A DNA stretch of 24,108 nucleotides from Niveispirillum sp. (GCA_016463045.1 JAEMSB010000007.1:1-24108); one strand, 5' to 3'. Numbered from the stretch's first letter, positions 7,493 through 15,394 are shown. Translations and numbers: made by a program. Notes: generated by a model not told the origin, from the sequence alone.

Positions 7493-8145
7493 CACCCTTT
7501 CCCCTTCTCTAACCCTGGCCGCAATGGACGGGCTGGAATGCCAGCCACGATGCTGTCCGCGGCCACATCTGCCGTCACCACGGAACCGGCCCCGATCACA
7601 GCTTCTGCCCCTACCCGCAGGCCAGGCAGAATAGCAGCCCCGATGCCGATCAGGACACCGTCGGAACATTCAACCCCACCTGCCAGCCGCGCGCCGGGGG
7701 CCACATGCACGCCCTCGCCCAGCCGGCAATGATGATCCACGCTGCTTGCGGTGTTCAGGATACATGATCCACCCACCAGCGCCTCAACCCCGATGATCGC
7801 CCCAGCACAGGCCAGTGTACCGGGGCCCAGCCTAGCGGAGGGGGAGAGGATGGCGGAGGGGTGCAGGACACGGGCCAGCAGGCCGCCCCGCTCCGCGATC
7901 AGGGCAGCCAGACGCCGTCGGGCAATGCCATCCCCCAGGGCCGGCAAAAACCAATGGCTGCTGAGGAACCCCACCGATCCCAGCAGATCATCCGATCCCA
8001 GCCAGGGGGCCCCGCAAAGGGATGAAGCGGGGTCGGGTGCGAGGAACCCAGCCACCGTCATGCCAGACAGGCGGGCAGCCTCTACTGCCACAGCGGCATG
8101 CCCCCCCCCACCCAGCACGACCAGGGGCCGAACAGGGTCAATCAT
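7492..8145 (-). CDS. legH: NeuD/PglD-family sugar N/O-acyltransferase
   Basis: This 217-residue protein has an N-terminal Rossmann-like subdomain starting LVVLGGGGHAAVA (8-20) and a hexapeptide beta-helix from about 95. The helix carries the PglD-type SVDHHCRLGEG segment (135-145), with His138 or His139 as probable catalytic base, and ends in AGIPARPLRP (201-210). Family members use acetyl-CoA to acetylate amines of UDP-4-amino sugars (PglD, LegH) or hydroxyls of sialic acids (NeuD). As the only stand-alone acetyltransferase in the operon it is the best candidate for the LegH step on the LegC product, so the symbol is inferred from context. It overlaps the preceding synthase gene by 8 bases. 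Codons 13-15 form a 9-G tract in the glycine loop. Confidence 0.82.
   Translation of the reverse strand: MIDPVRPLVVLGGGGHAAVAVEAARLSGMTVAGFLAPDPASSLCGAPWLGSDDLLGSVGFLSSHWFLPALGDGIARRRLAALIAERGGLLARVLHPSAILSPSARLGPGTLACAGAIIGVEALVGGSCILNTASSVDHHCRLGEGVHVAPGARLAGGVECSDGVLIGIGAAILPGLRVGAEAVIGAGSVVTADVAADSIVAGIPARPLRPGLEKGKG
8101..8109 (-). repeat. G9 homopolymer in the glycine loop of the NeuD-like gene
   Basis: On the coding strand nine consecutive G residues encode Gly13-Gly15, directly after a GGT codon, only about 12 codons after the start. The frame is intact here. This is the longest homopolymer I noticed in the window. Slippage by one base would truncate the protein early. Confidence 0.65.
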
Positions 8146-9238
8146 GACGCATGTCCAAGGGGACGGTGATCTGTTCGTCGGGTGCGAAATCGCGGTCGGC
8201 GATGCTACCCGCCAGGTCCAGAAGCCGCATCGGGGGCAGTCCGTCCCCCGGACGCTTCACAGTGATGTTGCTGTCGTCAAGCCGGTCCCCGGCACGGATA
8301 TTTCGGGTGGCCACCAAACTGCCACGGATGGCAGCGATATTGCCGACCTCTGAAGGACGCGGCGCCTTGACCCCATCGCCCAATGCACTTTCCACGATAC
8401 GCGCTTCTTCCACCAGCCGTGCCAGACCCGCGACATCCAGAGACGCACGGTGGTCCGGGCCGGGCAAAGATTGGTCCAGGGTGAAATGCTTCTCCAACAC
8501 CACGGCCCCCAGGGCCACAGCCGCTACCGCAACACAGGTTCCTTCCGTATGGTCAGACAGACCAACGGGCAGGGTGAAGCGGTTACGCAGGGTGGCCAGG
8601 GCGCGCAGGTTGCTGTCCTGCGGTGGGGCCGGGTAATCGCTGACACAGTGCAGCAGGGTGATACGCTGCGCCAGCAGGGCGGCCCCTTCCGGCGAGTTGG
8701 CCGCCGCAGCGGCGTCGGCGGCCCGGGGCAGACCTGGCAGGCCCAGCAGCCCATGGGCCAGCACGCCCAGGGCCATCGCGACCTCGTCCAGCGTGGCCAT
8801 ACCTGTTGAAAGAATGACCGGCAGGCCCGTGCGGGCCGCGCGCAGCAGCAGCAACGGGTTGACCAACTCACCCGACGGGATCTTCACGCGGCGAATACCC
8901 GTCTCGGACACCAGGAAATCCAGGCTGTCAGGATCGAAGGCGGTAGACATGAACTCAATGCCGATGGACTGGCAATGGCGGGCCAGGTGGCGGAATACCG
9001 CATCGGGCAGTTCCAGCGCGCGTAACATGTCCTGCTGTGATTGCTGACCGCCCGTCGCCGTCTCCTGATAGGCGCAGGTGGCAGCACGACGGGTGGTCAG
9101 CCGGTCGGTGCGAAAGGTCTGGTACTTGACAGCATCGGCCCCGCAGGCGCGGGCCGCCTCAGCCAGTTCCAGCGCCCGGGCGGGGCTGCCATCATGGTTC
9201 ACCCCAGCCTCGGCGATGATGAAGCAGGGTGTCGTCAT
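8138..9238 (-). CDS. legI: Nonulosonic acid (N,N'-diacetyllegionaminate-type) synthase
   Basis: This 366-residue member of the NeuB family condenses phosphoenolpyruvate with a 2,4-diamino-6-deoxyhexose or ManNAc to form the 9-carbon acid. All canonical elements are present: AEAGVNH (9-15), KYQTF (38-42), KIPSGE (119-124), STGM (144-147), HC (197-198), SDHT (228-231, metal His) and EKHFT (249-253). A C-terminal SAF domain spans about 307-366. The start ATG overlaps the PIG-L stop as ATGA. The substrate is inferred to be 2,4-diacetamido-2,4,6-trideoxymannose, because LegB, LegC and LegG lie just upstream. An insertion of about 15 alanine-rich residues near 165-185 looks lineage-specific. Confidence 0.9.
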   Translation of the reverse strand: MTTPCFIIAEAGVNHDGSPARALELAEAARACGADAVKYQTFRTDRLTTRRAATCAYQETATGGQQSQQDMLRALELPDAVFRHLARHCQSIGIEFMSTAFDPDSLDFLVSETGIRRVKIPSGELVNPLLLLRAARTGLPVILSTGMATLDEVAMALGVLAHGLLGLPGLPRAADAAAAANSPEGAALLAQRITLLHCVSDYPAPPQDSNLRALATLRNRFTLPVGLSDHTEGTCVAVAAVALGAVVLEKHFTLDQSLPGPDHRASLDVAGLARLVEEARIVESALGDGVKAPRPSEVGNIAAIRGSLVATRNIRAGDRLDDSNITVKRPGDGLPPMRLLDLAGSIADRDFAPDEQITVPLDMRHD

Positions 9239-9909
9239 GCTTCGATCCGCTTCACGATCATGAAAGCCTCCGCCGCCATCAAGCCTGCCTCGCTCCCCCG
9301 CAGCAGGGCCAGGGCGCGCACCGCCTCCATGCTGCGGGGAAAGGGGGGTGGTTTTATTTCGGAATCGAAAATAGCAAAGGCTGCTAACTTTTCTTCCAGA
9401 TACGATATGATGTTGACATACAGGTTCGGCCGAAACCCGATCGTGGTAGGATCAATCCCGAAATTGGTCTCTGACAAGGTTTCATAAAGGCGGATTTCCT
9501 GTACCGACGGGTAGCGGAACCATTTCGTGGCCCCCGATGCGGCGCGGAACACAGCCGCATGGTCGGAATGGACGTCACCGGGGAACGGCAGATAGACAAG
9601 CGCAGGCGCCACATGCTGCACCACGGACCCGATGGCAGCCACCAGATCCCCCAGGGGCAGCCGGTCCAGCCCGGCTGGCGGCAGGCCAAGCCGGTGGGTA
9701 GCAGCAAAGCCCAGCCTTGCCGCCAGGGCTTGCACTTCCACGTCGCGCTGTTCGGCGGTGATCCCGCCCATGGGCTGTGCAGCCTGAATATCGGTGACCA
9801 GAAGCCAATGGACCACGTCGCCATGCGCCCGATGGCGCAGAATGGACCCGCCACAGCCCAGGGTTTCGTCATCGGCGTGCGGGGCGATTACCAGGACCGT
9901 CTGGTTCAT
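9235..9909 (-). CDS. PIG-L family zinc N-deacetylase
   Basis: This 224-residue protein belongs to the LmbE/PIG-L superfamily, whose members remove N-acetyl groups from sugars (GlcNAc-PI, mycothiol and bacillithiol precursors). The zinc/catalytic motif HADDE is at 11-15, preceded by VLVIAP, and the second zinc site HSDH is at 114-117. The ATG at 9909 overlaps the formyltransferase stop as ATGA. A longer frame starting 24 codons upstream lies within that gene and has no family similarity. Adjacent to a formyltransferase and before the synthase, it is inferred to deacetylate one amino group of a nonulosonate or its precursor so that a different acyl group can be installed. It is not part of the standard legionaminic acid pathway. 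Confidence 0.88.
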   Translation of the reverse strand: MNQTVLVIAPHADDETLGCGGSILRHRAHGDVVHWLLVTDIQAAQPMGGITAEQRDVEVQALAARLGFAATHRLGLPPAGLDRLPLGDLVAAIGSVVQHVAPALVYLPFPGDVHSDHAAVFRAASGATKWFRYPSVQEIRLYETLSETNFGIDPTTIGFRPNLYVNIISYLEEKLAAFAIFDSEIKPPPFPRSMEAVRALALLRGSEAGLMAAEAFMIVKRIEA

Positions 9910-10811
9910 TGCAGATAGGCTCCCGCTTGTGGCAGGGGTGATATCCCATGCCCGACAATCCAGATGCTGCCACCCCAGCACTTGACCAGCAACCGCCCTG
10001 CCTCAACCGCCAGAATCAGACCAGGCTCCAGATGGGCGGGTGCTCCTGGCCCTGGCTCTACCCGGGTTACCGGCATGTCTTGCCCCTGATAGAGGCAGGT
10101 GGCCCCCGGATAGGGCGGAGCCAGTGCCCTGACCAGGGCCGATATGGCCTCACCTGTCATACGCCAGTCGATCCGCCCGTCGGCGGCATTGCGCCGACGC
10201 CAGCTGTTGCCCATGCCGGGCGGTTGCGGCTGCGGTGTCAGCTTACCCAAGGCATAGGCGGGCAGGAAACGGCTGATCTGCACGGCAGCGGTCTCCGCGA
10301 CGCGGGCATAGAGGTCTGCGGCTTCGTCGGTCGGTCTGATGGGAACGGCGACCTGATCCAGGATCGGGCCTGTGTCGGCCCCGGCATCCATCAGGAAAAA
10401 GGTCGACGCCGTCTCTTCCAGGCTTAGCGCCATGGCCCAGATCAGGGGGTGGCGTCCCCGGTTGCGGGGTAAGGCCGCAGGATGGAACCCGATGATGCCG
10501 CGCGGGACAACAGCGATAGTGGCCGGCGACAGCAATCGTGACCAGCCACAACACAGGCCCAGCTCGATCCGCTCCTGCTCCAGAAAGTCGCGGATGCGAG
10601 GACGCGGGGCAGTCTGTCTCTCCTCCCCCAACACCAGACACCTCGCCCCCAGTGCTGCTGCCTGGTCGGCAAGGCAGGCGAAGTCAGCATTCGCAGCCGA
10701 GCTCGTGCGGGTGATGACGGCAGCGACCTCCACCTCTGGCACGGCGGCGGCGGCGGCCAGCAAACGGCGCGACATGTCCACACAGCCGATGAAGGCTGTC
10801 CGCACCTTCAT
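9906..10811 (-). CDS. Sugar N-formyltransferase (Fmt/ArnA-like fold)
   Basis: This 301-residue protein has the N10-formyl-tetrahydrofolate transferase fold: an N-terminal Rossmann segment (MKVRTAFIGC), then IGFHPAALPRNRGRHP (107-122) and DAGADTG (142-148). The catalytic His110 and Asp146 are recognisable. In Fmt and ArnA an Asn sits two residues before this His, and here that position is Gly108. A distinct C-terminal domain starts near 200. The protein is far too specialised in context to be tRNA formyltransferase. The inferred role is N-formylation of an amino sugar in the nonulosonate pathway, with the coupled PIG-L enzyme freeing the amine. It overlaps LegG and PIG-L by 4 bases on each side (ATGA). 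Confidence 0.85.
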   Translation of the reverse strand: MKVRTAFIGCVDMSRRLLAAAAAVPEVEVAAVITRTSSAANADFACLADQAAALGARCLVLGEERQTAPRPRIRDFLEQERIELGLCCGWSRLLSPATIAVVPRGIIGFHPAALPRNRGRHPLIWAMALSLEETASTFFLMDAGADTGPILDQVAVPIRPTDEAADLYARVAETAAVQISRFLPAYALGKLTPQPQPPGMGNSWRRRNAADGRIDWRMTGEAISALVRALAPPYPGATCLYQGQDMPVTRVEPGPGAPAHLEPGLILAVEAGRLLVKCWGGSIWIVGHGISPLPQAGAYLQ

Positions 10812-11977
10812 GCCGCCCCCCCGTCATGGAAGCGTTTGCGCAGGATGCCGTCCAGCGGCTCATGAACCAGCCGCTCGGCGATGCGGCGGGCTGCCTGTCC
10901 ATCGCCATAGGGATTGGTCACTGCACGGGCCATAGCCCGGAATTCCGGCTCCTGTGACCGGCGCAACGTCGCCGCAATCGCCTCTTCGTCCGCGGGACAC
11001 CAGAGAACGGATGGCGCGCGCAGGCGGCCTTTCTGACGGTCGCCGATATCGATGGTGGGCACGCCGAGTGAGGGAGCCTCGATGATGCCGCTGGAGGAAT
11101 TGCCGACCACGGCGTCGGCCAATCGCATCAAGCCCAGATAACGCCGGACCCCCAGGCTGGGCACCAGCTGGACCCGCCCTGTTCGGCGCACCGCATAGCG
11201 ACGCAGTGGCTCCAGGATGTCGCGGCCCAATGTATCGGCATTGGGATAGGTCATGACACAGGTGATATCCCCTACCCCATCCAGCGCCGATAGCATCGCC
11301 TCTACGGCAGCGGCCGGGCTGGCGGCATCCAGCGTGACGGGGTGATAGGTGACCAGGAACAGGGGGCGGTCAGCGGGTAGCGCCATGCCCAGTTCCCTTT
11401 CCAGGGTCGCCCGGTCGGGAACAGGCTGTGACAGGATGTTATCGATCCCCAGGGCACCCACGGTGAAAACCCGCTCGGGGGCCTCTCCCATGCGCAGCAG
11501 GCGCTGGCGATAGGGCTCGGTGCTGGTGAAATGCAGATGGGCCATCTTCGACACGGCGTGGCGGATGGCCTCGTCGATCAGGCCTTCCGTCGCCTCACCG
11601 CCATGCAGGTGGGCCACGGGGATGCGGTGGACCATGGCCGCCTGGACGGTCGCCAACAGTTCATACCGGTCGCCCAATCCGACCAGCAGGTCGGGGCGGC
11701 ACCGTGCCAGCGCATCCGACATGCCGATGCAGGTCAGGGCCATGGATTTGCAGATGGCATCGGGACTGTCACCGGCCAGCAGCGCCTCCACCCGTGCCCA
11801 GATAGGCCAGCCATCCTCCTCGATCTCTGTCACGGTCCGCCCGAATTCCGGCACCAGGTGTGAGCCCGTGACCAGCACCCCGACCTCGATCTGGTCAATC
11901 TGGCCCAGGGCGGCCAGCAAGGGGCGCAGCAGGCCGTAATCGGCGCGGGTTCCGGTAACGATGGCCACCCTACGCAT
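10808..11977 (-). CDS. legG: Hydrolysing NDP-sugar 2-epimerase (NeuC/LegG type)
   Basis: This 389-residue GT-B-like epimerase shows the family start VAIVTGTRADYGLL, then GLGDRYE, HLHGGEATEGLIDEAIRH (a NeuC/LegG hallmark) and a C-terminal GNSSSGIIEAPSLG. NeuC/LegG enzymes epimerise C2 of the nucleotide sugar and release NDP, giving the free mannose-configured sugar that NeuB/LegI uses. With LegB and LegC next to it, a 2,4-diacetamido-2,4,6-trideoxyhexose substrate is inferred. The ATG lies 8 bases inside the preceding aminotransferase gene, whose stop is TAG, and its own end overlaps the formyltransferase start as ATGA. Confidence 0.9.
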   Translation of the reverse strand: MRRVAIVTGTRADYGLLRPLLAALGQIDQIEVGVLVTGSHLVPEFGRTVTEIEEDGWPIWARVEALLAGDSPDAICKSMALTCIGMSDALARCRPDLLVGLGDRYELLATVQAAMVHRIPVAHLHGGEATEGLIDEAIRHAVSKMAHLHFTSTEPYRQRLLRMGEAPERVFTVGALGIDNILSQPVPDRATLERELGMALPADRPLFLVTYHPVTLDAASPAAAVEAMLSALDGVGDITCVMTYPNADTLGRDILEPLRRYAVRRTGRVQLVPSLGVRRYLGLMRLADAVVGNSSSGIIEAPSLGVPTIDIGDRQKGRLRAPSVLWCPADEEAIAATLRRSQEPEFRAMARAVTNPYGDGQAARRIAERLVHEPLDGILRKRFHDGGAA

Positions 11978-13175
11978 GGTTGCTCCTGCGTTGATTGGAC
12001 ATCAGCAGCTCCGTGATGGTCTCGATCACCCGATCCTGATCGGTGGCTGAAAGGCCGACGGAACTGGGCAGGCTCAATGCCTGATCGTAAAGCCGCTCTG
12101 CCACCTCACCACCAAGGAACAGGGCACCAGTATGGGCGGGGGACAGATGGATGGGTTGCCAGAGGGGACGGCTCTCGATCCCCTGTTCCTTCAGATGCGC
12201 CATCACCTGCCGGGCTGTCAGGCCCGTGATGGCGGGATCGATGGTCAGGGTGAACAGCCACCAGGCGGGGTCCACGCCCTCTGTCGGTCTGATCCAACCG
12301 ATGCCGGCCCGACCTGCGAAGGCGCTGGCATAGCGGTCGGCGATGGCGCGCTTGGCAGCCAGATGACCGGTCAGTTGCTCCAACTGTGCAAGCCCCACCG
12401 CAGCATGCAGGTTGCTCATCCGGTAGTTATAGCCAACGGCGTCATGGACATATTCGCTGCCCGGCAGCTTGGCCTGTTCGGACAGATGGCGCACCCGGTC
12501 GGCCAGCGTCCTGTCGTCGGTTACCACCATGCCACCGGCACCCGTGGTGATGGTCTTATTGCCGTTGAAGCTGAAACAGCCCAACCGGCCAAAGGTGCCC
12601 GCATGTCGGCCCGCTATGCGGACACCCAACGCTTCCGCCGCATCCTCGACGACAACCAGATGATGACGGGCAGCGATGGCCAGCAGCGCGGGCAGATCGG
12701 CCCCATGGCCCAGGATATGGACGGGCACGATGCCGGCCACCCGCCGCCCGCTTTGCCGATGTCGGCAGGTGCCTTCCCGCGTATCACACTCTTCCATCAG
12801 GAAACGGCTGACACGGTCCATGTCCATCTGCCAGCTGCCGGGATGGCAGTCCACCAGCACGGGATCGGCTCCGGCATGCCGGATGGCGTTGACAGAGGCA
12901 ATAAATGTCAGACTGGAAACCAGTATCAGGTCACCGGGTTCGACACCGGCGGCCAGCATCGCCAGATGCAGTGCCGCCGTACCCGACGCACAGGCGATGG
13001 CATGGCTAGCCCCCACATGCTGGGCGAACGCCCCCTCGAACCGCCGTACAAAGGGCCCGACGGAGGAAACCCAGTTATCATCCACGCAGCTGGTCAGATA
13101 TTCGCGCTCCCGCCCCCCCAGACAGGGAACGGAAAGCGGGATGAAGGTGGTGTCAGACGACATATCGATCAACAT
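11970..13175 (-). CDS. legC: PLP-dependent sugar 4-aminotransferase (LegC type)
   Basis: This 401-residue DegT/DnrJ/EryC1 aminotransferase converts a 4-keto-6-deoxy-sugar nucleotide to the 4-amino sugar. The beginning FIPLSVPCLGG is typical of the LegC subgroup. The substrate/cofactor elements include ASGTAALHLA (63-72), VVEDAAEA (175-182, PLP-contacting Asp178) and FSFNGNKTITTG (201-212), with Lys207 as Schiff-base lysine. Two starts are possible. The ATG at 13175 overlaps LegB by 23 bases and the ATG at 13163 overlaps by 11, and neither has a convincing Shine-Dalgarno, so translation probably depends on coupling to LegB. The inferred substrate is the GDP- or UDP-4-keto product of LegB. Confidence 0.9.
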   Translation of the reverse strand: MLIDMSSDTTFIPLSVPCLGGREREYLTSCVDDNWVSSVGPFVRRFEGAFAQHVGASHAIACASGTAALHLAMLAAGVEPGDLILVSSLTFIASVNAIRHAGADPVLVDCHPGSWQMDMDRVSRFLMEECDTREGTCRHRQSGRRVAGIVPVHILGHGADLPALLAIAARHHLVVVEDAAEALGVRIAGRHAGTFGRLGCFSFNGNKTITTGAGGMVVTDDRTLADRVRHLSEQAKLPGSEYVHDAVGYNYRMSNLHAAVGLAQLEQLTGHLAAKRAIADRYASAFAGRAGIGWIRPTEGVDPAWWLFTLTIDPAITGLTARQVMAHLKEQGIESRPLWQPIHLSPAHTGALFLGGEVAERLYDQALSLPSSVGLSATDQDRVIETITELLMSNQRRSNHA

Positions 13176-14157
13176 TCACATAGCGGGCGCGGTTGTCTGG
13201 ATTGCGCAGCCAGTCCGCAAAGCGCGACAGCCCCTCCTGCAGGCCCGCTTCCCCGACCAGGGTCGGCCGCCAGCCCAACAGACTGAGGGCCTTTTCATTG
13301 CCACACAGCAGCCGGTCGACCTCGCTGTCGACAGGGCGCAGACGCGCAGTCTCCTGCTTCAGTTCTGCTTCGCGGCCCGTCACGGCCATACACAGGCGGG
13401 CCAGATCGCCGATGGAGACCTCATGCCCGCTGCCGATATTGATCACCTGGCCGATAGCGGCAGGGTGGTCATGAACGGCGATCATGCCTGCCACCGTATC
13501 GCCAACAAAGGTAAAGTCGCGTCGCGGATCCAGCGCCCCCAGGTGCAGGGTGGGTGCCCCGTCCAGAAGCTGGGTCAGAATGGTAGGAATGACCGCCCGC
13601 AGGCTCTGGCGTGGCCCGAAAGTGTTGAAAGGCCGGACCACGGCTACGGGCAGGCCGAAGCTGCGCCAATAGGACAGGGCCATCTGGTCGGCCGCGATCT
13701 TGGTGGCGGCATAGGGGGACTGGGCCGAAAGCGGATGTTCTTCCGTCATCGGCACGAACTGCGCGCTGCCATAGGTTTCGCTCGTCGATGTCTGGACGAC
13801 CCGATCAACCGACAGCCGGCGGGCAGCCTCCAGCACATTCAAGGTGCCTTTCACATTGACATCGACAAAACTCTCCGCCGCCCGATAGCTGAAAGGAATG
13901 GCGATCAGGGCTGCCAGATGCAGAACCGATCCGCAACCTCGCATGGCTTCTTCCACGCAATGCCGGTCACGGATGTCGCCCAGCACCACATCAAGGCCGG
14001 CGCGGACATCCTTTTCAACCGTATCCAGCCAGCCCCAACTGTTGAAGCTGTTGTAGCAGCAGAAGGCCCGCACGGAGCGACCTTGTCGGACCAGCGTCTC
14101 GACCAGATGGCTGCCGATGAAGCCATCGGCACCGGTGACGAGAACCGGACGGGTCAT
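13153..14157 (-). CDS. legB: NAD-dependent NDP-hexosamine 4,6-dehydratase (LegB type)
   Basis: This 334-residue short-chain dehydrogenase-type enzyme begins the pathway by making a 4-keto-6-deoxy sugar nucleotide. The NAD loop is GADGFIGSH (9-17). The catalytic triad appears as STSETYG (124-130) with Thr125/Ser126/Glu127, and YAATK (149-153) with Tyr149 and Lys153. The presence of Glu in the SE pair agrees with dehydratase rather than epimerase function. It is the first gene of the overlapping twelve-gene series. AGGAG sits about 3 bases before the ATG. The 93 bases back to the galE stop show no promoter I can defend, so the operon may continue from galE. The sequence ends NVDRYVV, consistent with the LegB group. 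Confidence 0.9.
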   Translation of the reverse strand: MTRPVLVTGADGFIGSHLVETLVRQGRSVRAFCCYNSFNSWGWLDTVEKDVRAGLDVVLGDIRDRHCVEEAMRGCGSVLHLAALIAIPFSYRAAESFVDVNVKGTLNVLEAARRLSVDRVVQTSTSETYGSAQFVPMTEEHPLSAQSPYAATKIAADQMALSYWRSFGLPVAVVRPFNTFGPRQSLRAVIPTILTQLLDGAPTLHLGALDPRRDFTFVGDTVAGMIAVHDHPAAIGQVINIGSGHEVSIGDLARLCMAVTGREAELKQETARLRPVDSEVDRLLCGNEKALSLLGWRPTLVGEAGLQEGLSRFADWLRNPDNRARYVNVDRYVV

Positions 14158-14250
14158 GCTCTCCTGCTCCGAACAAGGGTGGGGCGGCGACCAAGAGATG
14201 GCGCCCGGACTGGCGAAGCTTACACCCAGGCTTGGCGACGTGAGAACGGG

Positions 14251-15273
14251 TTAAATCGCAAGTGCCCGGAAACATGCGGGAATTTGAACCGGCACACCTT
14301 TTCTTTCCTCCCATTCCAGCGCGTGCCGCACGATCAGATCCAGATCATCCAGGCGCGGGTGCCAGCCCAGCAGGTCGCGCAGCCGGGTGCTGTCGGCCAC
14401 CAGTTCGATCGGATCGCCGGCGCGGCGCGGCGCCTCAAGCTTCCGCAGGGGCTTCCCTGCGGCACGGTCCACGGCTTCGGCCACCTGGCGCACCGAATAG
14501 CCGCGCCCATAGCCGCAATTCAGCACCAAGCTGTCCCCGCCCTTTTCCAGGTGGTCCAAGGCGCAGATATGCGCGTCGGCCAGATCGCTGACATGGATAT
14601 AGTCGCGGATGCAGGTCCCGTCCGGGGTGGGATAATCACTGCCGAAGATGTTCAGCGCCTCGCGCCGGCCCAATGCCGTCTCGCAGGCCAGCTTGATCAG
14701 ATGGGTGGCGTTCGGGGTCACCTGCCCGGCCCGCCCGTCCGGATCGGCGCCGGCCACATTGAAATAGCGCAAGGCGATGTAGCGGAAGGCCGGATGTGCC
14801 GCTGCCACATCGGCCAGCATCTGCTCCGTCATCAGCTTGGACCAGCCATAGGGGCTGATCGGTGCGGTCGGGGTCTGTTCGGTCACTATCCGGGTGGGCG
14901 GATTGCCATAGATGGCGGCTGTGGAGGAGAAGATGAAGTGCCCCACCCCGGCCTTGATACAGGTCTCGATCAGGTTGCGACTGGCGGCGGTGTTGTTCCG
15001 GTAATATTTCAGGGGATCGGCCACGGATTCCGGCACGATGATCGAGCCGGCGAAATGCATGACGGTGCCGATATGGTAATCGTGCAGCAGAGAGGCTGTC
15101 TGCTCGCCATCAGCGATATCCCCCACGATCAGCGGCACATCGGCAGGCACCAGCTTCCGGTCACCGGTTGACAGATCATCCAGGACCACGGCTGCGCGGC
15201 CCGCCGCCCGCAGCGCCAGAACAGCATGGCTGCCGATATAGCCTGCACCACCCGTGACAAGTACCGTATCCAT
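14251..15273 (-). CDS. galE: UDP-glucose/UDP-GlcNAc 4-epimerase
   Basis: This 340-residue extended SDR epimerase has the NAD loop GGAGYIGSH (8-16), SSTAAIYG (116-123) and YGWSK (142-146) with Tyr142 and Lys146. A typical GalE substrate segment, RYFNVAGADPDG, lies in the second half. The ATG at 15273 starts directly at the conserved MDTVLVTGG, and an AGGG sequence lies about 8 bases upstream. A longer frame adds 23 unrelated residues. It interconverts UDP-glucose and UDP-galactose, and possibly the N-acetyl forms, supplying donors for the polysaccharide. A 30-base palindrome lies about 90 bases upstream of the start. The stop is TAA, the AT-rich exception among its neighbours. Confidence 0.92.
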   Translation of the reverse strand: MDTVLVTGGAGYIGSHAVLALRAAGRAAVVLDDLSTGDRKLVPADVPLIVGDIADGEQTASLLHDYHIGTVMHFAGSIIVPESVADPLKYYRNNTAASRNLIETCIKAGVGHFIFSSTAAIYGNPPTRIVTEQTPTAPISPYGWSKLMTEQMLADVAAAHPAFRYIALRYFNVAGADPDGRAGQVTPNATHLIKLACETALGRREALNIFGSDYPTPDGTCIRDYIHVSDLADAHICALDHLEKGGDSLVLNCGYGRGYSVRQVAEAVDRAAGKPLRKLEAPRRAGDPIELVADSTRLRDLLGWHPRLDDLDLIVRHALEWEERKGVPVQIPACFRALAI

Positions 15274-15364
15274 ATCCAATCCCTGACTTTCTCCATCGCC
15301 ACTATGCCCTGTCAGGCGTCGCGCCGGGAAGGATGCCGGCAATTGGCCTCATCCTATCGGATGA

Positions 15365-15394
15365 AATGATATCAGATAGCTAACTGATATCATT
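15365..15394. repeat. 30-base AT-rich palindrome upstream of galE
   Basis: AATGATATCAG and CTGATATCATT form perfect 11-base arms. The 8-base centre contains TAGCTA, itself self-complementary, so the whole element is palindromic apart from one A/A pair. TGATATCA occurs once in each arm. It lies in the 137-base gap between the end of the nucleotidyltransferase-HAD gene and galE, both on the minus strand. There is no T-run after the stem on the minus strand that would mark a standard terminator. It may be an operator, a terminator variant or a dispersed repeat, and the sequence alone does not decide. Confidence 0.7.

Noticed and set aside
6386..7732. 448-codon open frame on the plus strand
   Set aside because: Antisense to the methyltransferase and neighbouring genes. 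Composition is Arg/Pro/Ala-rich with no recognisable family.
9906..10811. Methionyl-tRNA formyltransferase (fmt)
   Set aside because: The core catalytic loop and the C-terminal domain differ from housekeeping Fmt, there is no def (peptide deformylase) neighbour, and the gene sits inside a nonulosonate operon.
13081..13140. C7 and G7 runs at several genes (about 13128, 5352, 20009) as phase-variation tracts
   Set aside because: They are shorter, encode ordinary Gly/Pro runs, and are expected by chance in GC-rich coding sequence. Only the G9 and C8 tracts were kept as candidates.
12676..15171. Very long (831-codon) open frame on the plus strand
   Set aside because: It lies antisense to legC, legB and galE, which have intact family motifs. 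Its translation is low-complexity and matches no motif. High GC at third positions commonly opens such antisense frames.
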